From the NCBI GenBank assembly GCA_963542625.1, contig CAUTXO010000027.1, positions 1 through 20,487 on the forward strand: a DNA stretch of 20,487 nucleotides. The letters run 5' to 3'. Below are positions 15,120 through 20,487 of this stretch, piece by piece. Under the pieces are notes generated by a model. It worked only from the letters and a program-made list of their open reading frames with translations, did no database searches and was not told where the DNA came from. Each line of letters starts with the position of its first letter. Positions within the stretch are counted from its first letter, which is position 1. This DNA comes from CAUTXO01 sp963542625. Lineage in GTDB: Bacteria > Campylobacterota > Campylobacteria > Campylobacterales > SZUA-545. The position numbers were made by a program, and so were the translations under genes.

Positions 15120-15910
15120 TGCAAAGCCTTTATTTTAAACGTTTTTCTGTGAAGGGGGCTGTATCCGTTTTGAATGATTTCTTGTATGTGCTTTTTTGTC
15201 CCGTAGCCTTGGTGCGCGGCGAAGCTAAAACTCGGATAATCCCCTGCAAGTTCAAGCAAAATTTTATCTTTTGTAAGCTTTGCAAGTATTGAAGCGGCGC
15301 TGACTTCGCGCACGGTTTTGTCCGCGCCAACGAGCGTTTTTATGCCGCTCACGCCGTAGCTGCAATTGCCATCGTAGATGTATTCGCTTGCCTTGATTGC
15401 CGCTTTTATGCGCTCTAGCCCGTCTTTTAAGCAAGTGCTAATGCCGCGCGCGTCTATCTCTGCGTTTGAAAACACGCAAATTTTAAAGAGCGAGTTTGCT
15501 TTGATTGGCGCTTCAAGCGCTTGGCGCCTTTTGCGGGATAGTGTTTTGGAATCCGCTAGCCCGGCTATGCCAGCAAGCCCGCGTGGGTGCGTAATGGATC
15601 TAAGATCCGCAAGATCTCTGGCGCGCGCGGGATCTCTAAGATCTGCTAGATCTGTGCGCCCCGTAAGATATTTGCACCTGCTTGGATCCGTAAGCTTGCT
15701 AGCGGCGTTAAGATCTTTGCGCGGCGTAAGATCTCTTGGATCTCTAAGATCCGCAAGATCTCTAGCGCGCGTGGGATCCGTAAGATCTGCAAGATCTGTG
15801 CGCTCCGCAAGCTCTACAAGATCTCCGCACCCGCCAAGATCCGCCACGCCGACTATCACCATAGGCCCCGCTAGCGTGCCGCGCCCGGCTTCGTCTATTC
15901 CGCAAATCAA
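15116..15910 (-). CDS. rnhB: Ribonuclease HII with AGATCT-encoded insert
   Basis: RNase HII removes ribonucleotides from DNA and RNA primers. Active-site residues are D6-E7 (GIDEAGRG), D120 (GLADSKTLS) and D180 (YIYDGNCSYG), so the DEDD set is complete; the C-terminal HQGYGTKKHIQ motif is intact. The family is usually about 190-210 residues; this one has 264. The excess is at about residues 23-115, between the first strand pair and the DSK motif, where other members have a short loop. The insert repeats Asp-Leu-Ala-Asp-Leu-Arg-Asp-Pro, coded by the RGATCY word read as GAT CTT/CCN. The start is TTG at 15910, overlapping the upstream stop as TTGA, with no clear ribosome site, so coupling is likely. 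Probably active, with a disordered or helical charged loop. Confidence 0.93.
   Translation of the reverse strand: MICGIDEAGRGTLAGPMVIVGVADLGGCGDLVELAERTDLADLTDPTRARDLADLRDPRDLTPRKDLNAASKLTDPSRCKYLTGRTDLADLRDPARARDLADLRSITHPRGLAGIAGLADSKTLSRKRRQALEAPIKANSLFKICVFSNAEIDARGISTCLKDGLERIKAAIKASEYIYDGNCSYGVSGIKTLVGADKTVREVSAASILAKLTKDKILLELAGDYPSFSFAAHQGYGTKKHIQEIIQNGYSPLHRKTFKIKALQ
15566..15844 (-). repeat. RGATCY-rich in-frame repeat insert in rnhB
   Basis: About 280 bases contain nine AGATCT plus about nine AGATCC/GGATCT/GGATCC sites, all read in one frame as Asp-Leu or Asp-Pro. Two 59-base units, 15601-15659 and 15745-15803, are 144 bases (48 codons) apart and differ at five positions; the changes include AGATCT/RGATCC interchanges within the word. 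They encode related peptides of the TDLADLRDPARARDLADLR type. Confidence 0.92.
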
Positions 15911-17535
15911 ACTATTTTCTGCACCGCCGCCGTGTAAAAGGCGGGATTAAAGTTCATTTCTTTCAAAAACTCTTCCATTTGCATTACGGCGTCGTCGCTC
16001 ACCTTTGCCGCTGTGAGCGGGATCGTTGAAAACACGACGTAATTTGCGATGGCTAGGTGCTTGACTTCATTTGGCGCTGATGTTAGGTCAAATGAAAATC
16101 TAATTGAATTTACTAGCTCATTTTCTAGCCCCCAGTAAGCCAAGATGTCGCCCGTGACGTCTTCTGTGGTGGTGTTAAAAAACTGCGCTTCGGCGGCTTT
16201 TGGGTCGTTTGTTTGCGTGACGATCGTGTGAAAATCGTCTTTTAGCTTTTCATTTATGGCTTCTTGCGCGATGAGAATTTGCCCTAAATTCCCTAAAAGT
16301 GCAGACGTGCTAAGTAGCGCAAGCTCTTTGAGTGAGACCTTAGAAAACCAGAACGTCATTAGATCTAAGCGCATTTTTGAGATCTCGTAAAAGGTCTTTT
16401 CCGTAATGCCGTATGGGCTTAGATCTATGGCGGCGACTTGCTTTCTGAACGTATCTTGCAAAATAATGGCGGAGATTTTATCCTTGCCAAGCAAGCTCAC
16501 GGCGTGATTTACCCCGCTAATTTCTTGCCTAAAGCCGTAGATTGGCGAATTGACCGTTTTTAGCACTTGAGAGGTCATAATCGGATCTTGCGTGATTGCG
16601 GCGGCTAGATCTTTGGTGCTTGAGTTTGGATCCATACTGATCTTACGCACGTTTTGCACGCTAGTTTCTAGCGGTTGCAGGCTTTCTATGTATTTATTAA
16701 GCTCTTTGTTGGCGATTTTTACCCATTTTTCTTCGTAGAAGATCTTTGCGATTTGCCACAGGTTTTCAAGCAGGGTTTTTGCGTTTAGCGGCTTGATTAA
16801 AATGCCATCGACGGATAATTTTTCAAGCCGCGCTAGATCTGCTTGCGGCATTTTTGGCGTGATGGTAACCAAAAACGGCACGTCCTTATAAAAAAGCTTT
16901 GTTTGCTCCACGAAGTCAAAATCCGGCTTGCCGCCAAAATAAATACAGGTTACGATGATGTCTGGTCTGAATTTTTCAAGGGATTTTAAAACGTTTGCCG
17001 GCGTGCTTGCCGTGAAGATCTTTTGCGCTCTTGGCTCTAAAAAGCTCTTTAGTTTTGCCTTTAGCGCCGCATCTTCTTCTACTATCAAGATCTTGAGCTT
17101 TTTTAGCATATCGCCGCCGTTTTTCGTGGCGACGCTCGTTGTTTTTATCATACTTAAAATGTAGCTGTCGATTGGCTCAAGGGCTAAATCCCCAACCTCG
17201 ATTTTTGCTTTCCAAATGCTTAAATGATCGTAAATCATCAAAAACCAATCAAGCATTTCTTGTTGCACGGGCGGTTTTTTGTGTTTTAGCACAAGTAGCG
17301 CTTCAAGCACGCCCGTGCTGATGCTGTAAATCGGGCGGGAGTCTAGATACGAACCAAAGCCTTTTAACCTATCAAACACCAAATAAAGCGCGCTGATTAG
17401 CTCTTGATATTTTTCGCCATCATCGTAAGAAAGGGCGTTTATGTATTCGTCAATCTTATACAAAATATCTTTGTAGTCTTCTTTTAGCTCTTCTAGCGCG
17501 TCTTGATAATCTTGCTTGGAAATTCCTTCTTTCAT
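15907..17535 (-). CDS. Degenerate receiver plus HDOD-domain signalling protein
   Basis: A 542-residue cytosolic protein. Residues 1-135 form an unrecognised helical domain; 147-262 a response-regulator receiver fold (KILIVEEDAALK, acidic E153/E154/D155, conserved K248 in ILIKPLN); 285-480 an HDOD domain (ITQDPIMTSQVLKTVNSPIYGF, VNHAVSLLGKDKI, LLSTSALLGNLGQILI). HDOD proteins in Campylobacter are linked to motility and stress control without known enzymatic action. In the receiver, the phospho-acceptor position is C197 (PDIIVTCIYF instead of ...LD), so normal phosphorylation is not expected. The ATG at 17535 has no strong ribosome site; a TATTAT sequence just upstream may be a -10 box. The gene is 25 bases from the upstream stop and overlaps rnhB by four bases. 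Confidence 0.88.
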   Translation of the reverse strand: MKEGISKQDYQDALEELKEDYKDILYKIDEYINALSYDDGEKYQELISALYLVFDRLKGFGSYLDSRPIYSISTGVLEALLVLKHKKPPVQQEMLDWFLMIYDHLSIWKAKIEVGDLALEPIDSYILSMIKTTSVATKNGGDMLKKLKILIVEEDAALKAKLKSFLEPRAQKIFTASTPANVLKSLEKFRPDIIVTCIYFGGKPDFDFVEQTKLFYKDVPFLVTITPKMPQADLARLEKLSVDGILIKPLNAKTLLENLWQIAKIFYEEKWVKIANKELNKYIESLQPLETSVQNVRKISMDPNSSTKDLAAAITQDPIMTSQVLKTVNSPIYGFRQEISGVNHAVSLLGKDKISAIILQDTFRKQVAAIDLSPYGITEKTFYEISKMRLDLMTFWFSKVSLKELALLSTSALLGNLGQILIAQEAINEKLKDDFHTIVTQTNDPKAAEAQFFNTTTEDVTGDILAYWGLENELVNSIRFSFDLTSAPNEVKHLAIANYVVFSTIPLTAAKVSDDAVMQMEEFLKEMNFNPAFYTAAVQKIV

Positions 17536-17560
17536 AGCCGATATAATACTGAATTTAGCT

Positions 17561-18601
17561 TTATTCTAAGCTCCAAGACCAAAACGCCGCCGCGCGCACG
17601 GGCATTTTATCCACCACGCCCTCGTATTCGTAGCCCATCGTTAAAAACAAAAGCCTTTGTATCGCGCTGTTTTTGCGTGCTAACTTTGTTTTAACGGCGA
17701 TTTTTTCAAAGTCGCAAAAGGGCAGGCAAACAACGCCAAGCCCGCCGGCAAAAAAATCCGTGTAATCGGTGTAAAAAACCTTTTTATAACGCTTTAAAAG
17801 CTCAAGAAAAACCATATTTTCAAAGGTTTTAGAAAGGTTTTTCCCAGCTACAATCCCCTGACGCAAGGAAAAATCAAACGGGTAGTATTTTTTCGCACAG
17901 CCGCTCTCGCCAAGCCTTTCCACCGCATAAATGTAGCGGTTTTGCTCTAGCTCATAAACTTCGCGGTAAAAGAAGTCTTTTGAGAGTTTTATCTTTTCTT
18001 TTAGCATTCCAAAGGCTTGGAATAGCGAAAACACGAAGCCCGTTTTTTGCACAAAGAATATAAAAATATGCAAGGCGGCTGTGCTTACAAGATCTAGGCG
18101 CAAGATCTCGTTTATGCGCTGTGTTCGTAAGTCTTCGTTTAGGTTGTTTAGCTCTAAGATCCCGCCTTGTTTTAAGAAAGCGTCAAAGCTTTTTTGAATG
18201 TCGTTTGAGTAGTTTAGGCTTAAAAATTCTTCAAAGTCTAGGGATCTTAGCTCGATGTTTTGGAAGCCTTGCTTTTTAAAACTCTTTTTTGTGATGAAAA
18301 ACACGCGCTTAATGCCCGCGCAGTCAAGATCTTTGTAGCTTTGGCTAAAATTATTCACGCACAAAAAATCAACCGGGTTTGCGTTTAGAAAACTTTGCAG
18401 GGCGTCTTTTGTTAGATCTATGCAGCGCAGGTCGGCAAGATCTACAAAAAGCGTTTTGTCATCTTTATCGGCGCGGCTTTTTGCAAGGCTAGCCCCACCA
18501 AGGCAAGCGGGCGCTTGAATGATTGCCCTATCGCTAGTTTCTATCCGCCGTTTTGGCGCGCTCTCGTATTTTTTGCCGTATAAACTCTCTAGGATATCCA
18601 C
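17561..18601 (-). CDS. AAA_14/DUF4143-type protein with lost Walker motifs
   Basis: The 346 residues follow the plan of AAA_14-DUF4143 ATPases: a nucleotide-binding-like N-half, the family segment 'IKRVFFITKKSF...IELRSLDFEEFLSL' (sensor region leading to the LxxLxFxEFL strand), then a winged-helix part and a nuclease-like DUF4143 end (FENMVFLELLKRY). Walker A should read GPxxxGKTSLA but is APACLGGASLA (residues 30-40), with Gly and Ala in place of Lys and Thr; the Walker B acidic pair is replaced by Asn-Asn (VDFLCVNNFS). It is therefore probably a pseudo-ATPase. The GTG start at 18601 lies inside the DUF2779 gene (13-base overlap). The family's role is not known; some members resemble toxin or nuclease-associated ATPases. 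Confidence 0.75.
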   Translation of the reverse strand: MDILESLYGKKYESAPKRRIETSDRAIIQAPACLGGASLAKSRADKDDKTLFVDLADLRCIDLTKDALQSFLNANPVDFLCVNNFSQSYKDLDCAGIKRVFFITKKSFKKQGFQNIELRSLDFEEFLSLNYSNDIQKSFDAFLKQGGILELNNLNEDLRTQRINEILRLDLVSTAALHIFIFFVQKTGFVFSLFQAFGMLKEKIKLSKDFFYREVYELEQNRYIYAVERLGESGCAKKYYPFDFSLRQGIVAGKNLSKTFENMVFLELLKRYKKVFYTDYTDFFAGGLGVVCLPFCDFEKIAVKTKLARKNSAIQRLLFLTMGYEYEGVVDKMPVRAAAFWSWSLE

Positions 18602-19977
18602 TCTCTAAGCCTTTGGTAGATTAGCGCCATTGATAAAGTATCCGTATGGCAGTAGATCAAAAGATTTTTTCTCGCCTTTTTTTTGCGCGCGTGCGTGCCA
18701 TACAAAAACGCCCTGTATTCAAGCCGGGCGTTCTCGCCGCTATTAATTGCGCCGTAGATCTCCCCAAGCATTGCGCGCGAAACGGCTTTAAGAGAGTATT
18801 TGTTCCCCATCGCGCCGGTGTAGAAATAGCCGTTTTTAAAGATTAATCCAAGGTCGTAGATGTTTTGCCGTATGTTTTCTAGCTTTGCCGCGCAAGGCGG
18901 GCAAGCGCGCCCTAGATCTTGCAAGATCTCAAGCTCTAAACTTTTGCCAAAAACCACGACCGGTGTATCGTTTTTAATTTGTGCGCAAAGCCCGCGCGCG
19001 ATTTTTTCCTTTGTGTTTTCTTGGTTTATCTCGCCCAAATACTCGCTGTGGCTAAGCTTGACGCCGCTTAAAAAGTGCAGCGAGTATTCAAACGCCACCG
19101 TTTTTGCGCCGCCATTTTTTGCAAAGGGGTAAAAAACCGGTATGTAAGCTTCAAAATCCAAAAAATACACATCGCCCTTTATGTTTTGAAAAAAATCGGC
19201 GATTTTTTCCCTTTGCACGTAGGGCTTATCCTGAAACTCAAGTTGCATTTTTTGCTTTGGTGTCAGCGCCCGCGCGGCGCGCCCTAGATCTTGCAAGGTT
19301 TTTAGCCCCGCGTGCCAAAGCATTAAGCGCTGGTCGATGTTAAGATCAAAGGCTTTTAGAATGCTATTTTGCGCGATAGCGCCGTGGCAAGCCGCAAAGC
19401 TATGGCAAAGGCTAGGCTTAAAGCATTCTTTTTTTAGCGCCCTAGCCGTCGCCGCTCCCGCCGCGCGCGCACCAACGGTGCTTGCCATTTTCTTAAGATC
19501 TTGCCTTGCTTGCGCCGTGAATTTTGCAAGTTTTTTACTCACGTTTTCAATCAAAACGCTTTCATATATATTGTTTTCATCAAAAAACCCGCCAGCAAGG
19601 TGCATAGCAAAAACGTTTCTTGGCTTGATGTTGTTCTTTTCTAGGAGCGCTAGCTTAAACCCAAGCAGCTCAAAATCGTGCCGCCTTAGCTTTTCTTTGG
19701 CAAATACTTCGTAAATCTCTAGCCCCGCTTGATTTTTGATGACGTCTATTTGCGCGCTTAGATCTAGGTAGCCCGCTCGCGCGCATTTATACACCACGCC
19801 GTCTTTTTTGTAAAAGCTTTGCAAGGAAAGGCTTTGCTTGTGGCTTCTAGCTTGCGGAAAGAAGAAGTTCGTTAGTTTTGCTCGCAAGATCTCGCGCTCG
19901 GGGTTATCGCTTTTTCTAGCGCGCCCGTAAGCAAAAAACAGATACGCACATCGTTTAAAATCGGCGTAATTTACCAT
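18589..19977 (-). CDS. DUF2779-family probable nuclease
   Basis: A 462-residue protein of the DUF2779 family, which joins a RecB/Cas4-like N-half to an RNase H-like 3'-5' exonuclease C-half. In the C-half, YFLDFEAYIPVFYPFAK supplies D274 and E276 and YCHTDTLSMALIYQRL supplies the closing Asp, the family's hallmarks. In the N-half, D78 and E90 could belong to a PD-(D/E)XK site, but the expected EVK reads EVF, so that half may be inactive. A Cys cluster (C185, C191, C197) could bind metal. The ATG overlaps the upstream stop by seven bases (ATGGTAA). The function of the family is unproven; nuclease activity is inferred. An identical 21-base stretch coding LQDLGRA occurs twice (18905 and 19277). 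Confidence 0.82.
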   Translation of the reverse strand: MVNYADFKRCAYLFFAYGRARKSDNPEREILRAKLTNFFFPQARSHKQSLSLQSFYKKDGVVYKCARAGYLDLSAQIDVIKNQAGLEIYEVFAKEKLRRHDFELLGFKLALLEKNNIKPRNVFAMHLAGGFFDENNIYESVLIENVSKKLAKFTAQARQDLKKMASTVGARAAGAATARALKKECFKPSLCHSFAACHGAIAQNSILKAFDLNIDQRLMLWHAGLKTLQDLGRAARALTPKQKMQLEFQDKPYVQREKIADFFQNIKGDVYFLDFEAYIPVFYPFAKNGGAKTVAFEYSLHFLSGVKLSHSEYLGEINQENTKEKIARGLCAQIKNDTPVVVFGKSLELEILQDLGRACPPCAAKLENIRQNIYDLGLIFKNGYFYTGAMGNKYSLKAVSRAMLGEIYGAINSGENARLEYRAFLYGTHARKKKARKNLLIYCHTDTLSMALIYQRLREWIS

Positions 19978-20487
19978 CTGAGCCTGTATAAAAACCTTGT
20001 CTCTAGCGTAATTTCAAGCTGGCGCCACTGCACTTGTAGCTCATTTGGTGTGCGCCCAAACTCCCATTTTCTGTAATTAACGTTTATGTCGGCAAAGGCT
20101 GTGATAGCGCCTATTTTTTTAAGCACGCCAAGCCCAAGCCCCGCGCTAGCGTGCGTTGGCTCAAAACCCCGCCCGTTTGTTACGCCAATGCCAAGATTTA
20201 GCTTTGCATACGGCGTGCTAAGAAAGGGCGCGCTTTCAAAGTAATCCTTAAACGGGTAAAGGTAGCTAAAGCGCAGCTCTTCTAAGATCCTATCCGTGCT
20301 TAGAAAGAGCATATAAATAGGCTCAATGCGCCTTGTGATGATTGCCACGCCGCCGCTAAAACGCGGGGCTAGTTTGTCATCGTGCAGCAAGTTGCCGTAG
20401 TTTTGGTAGTCTGTGTTTAGATACACAAGATCCACGCCCGCGCCCACAAAGAGCTTGAATTTGCCGTCTCTCTCATCAGATCTTGGC
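19971..20487 (-). CDS. Outer-membrane beta-barrel protein (5' end outside window)
   Basis: The frame is open to the window end, so the N-terminus (expected signal peptide) is missing; about 172 C-terminal residues are visible. The sequence alternates hydrophobic and polar residues in strand-length blocks (FKLFVGAGVDLVYL, YAKLNLGIGV, ASAGLGLGVL, ITAFADINVNYRKW, LEITLETRFLYRLRW) and ends in an aromatic residue, as outer-membrane barrels do. I recognise no specific family; an OmpW-like or general 'outer membrane beta-barrel' type would fit. An in-frame GTG at 20447 could be taken as a start, but the coding-like sequence continues upstream of it. It begins the visible minus-strand gene chain. Confidence 0.72.
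   Translation of the reverse strand, partial: PRSDERDGKFKLFVGAGVDLVYLNTDYQNYGNLLHDDKLAPRFSGGVAIITRRIEPIYMLFLSTDRILEELRFSYLYPFKDYFESAPFLSTPYAKLNLGIGVTNGRGFEPTHASAGLGLGVLKKIGAITAFADINVNYRKWEFGRTPNELQVQWRQLEITLETRFLYRLRW

Noticed and set aside
15566..15844. A CRISPR array made of the repeated AGATCT units
   Set aside because: Spacing is irregular, the repeats are six to ten bases, there are no unique spacers of constant length, and the units are translated within rnhB.
15378..15950. Plus-strand open frame of 190 codons opposite rnhB
   Set aside because: A shadow of rnhB created by the stop-free RGATCY repeats; peptide is Arg/Ser-rich with no recognisable fold, while the minus strand carries all RNase HII motifs.
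1..20487. RGATCY motif as Dam/MutH mismatch-repair marking
   Set aside because: Dam acts on GATC regardless of flanks, yet here GATC outside RGATCY is rare, and the only MutS-type gene seen is MutS2, which does not work with MutH. A methyltransferase specific for RGATCY remains possible.

Overview
The window reads as a chromosomal segment of a fairly GC-rich member of the Campylobacterota (the former Epsilonproteobacteria; Campylobacter-, Wolinella- or Helicobacter-like). The protein families fit this: a MutS2 with the short N-terminus of that group, MetG with a C-terminal tRNA-binding domain, and the chain purD, RDD protein, lptD, mlaD-like, phosphoribosyltransferase, pnp. T-rich extended -10 promoters without a clear -35 box also fit. 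I cannot name the genus. No tRNA, rRNA, CRISPR array, transposase or integrase is visible.

Layout. (1) Positions 1-4691, minus strand: a tightly overlapping operon metG -> Mur-ligase-N-domain-like protein -> VanZ-family protein -> mutS2 (C-terminus cut off by the window edge). All four genes appear to use TTG or GTG starts. (2) Positions 4796-5008, plus: a small hypothetical protein followed by a rho-independent terminator. (3) Positions 5117-13527, plus: purD, RDD membrane protein, lptD, MlaD-like protein and phosphoribosyltransferase, overlapping or almost touching, then pnp after a 110-base gap. This block joins purine synthesis, outer-membrane LPS assembly, lipid trafficking and RNA decay. 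(4) Positions 13528-14459: a gene-free stretch of about 930 bases with motif clusters, a promoter-like site and degenerate direct repeats. (5) Positions 14460-20487, minus: outer-membrane barrel protein (5' end outside the window) -> DUF2779 protein -> AAA_14/DUF4143-type protein -> degenerate receiver plus HDOD protein -> rnhB -> FecR-domain protein, mostly overlapping by a few bases.

The most unusual thing is a genome-wide-looking palindromic motif. By hand count there are about 90 AGATCT, about 50 AGATCC/GGATCT and about 5 GGATCC in 20.5 kb, against roughly 20 GATC sites in any other context. The motif is therefore RGATCY with a strong preference for AAGATCTTG. It occurs in genes on both strands, in all frames, and between genes. 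In two housekeeping enzymes, PurD and RNase HII, it has multiplied into long in-frame low-complexity inserts of about 120 and 80-95 residues that neither family normally carries. A third cluster sits in the gene-free stretch after pnp. This looks like a proliferating or selected DNA word, comparable in style to cyanobacterial HIP1 or to DNA uptake sequences. Its function is unknown from the sequence alone.

Secondary oddities are a receiver domain with Cys in place of the phospho-acceptor Asp, an AAA_14-like protein that has lost both Walker motifs, and a Mur-ligase-like protein without a ligase core.
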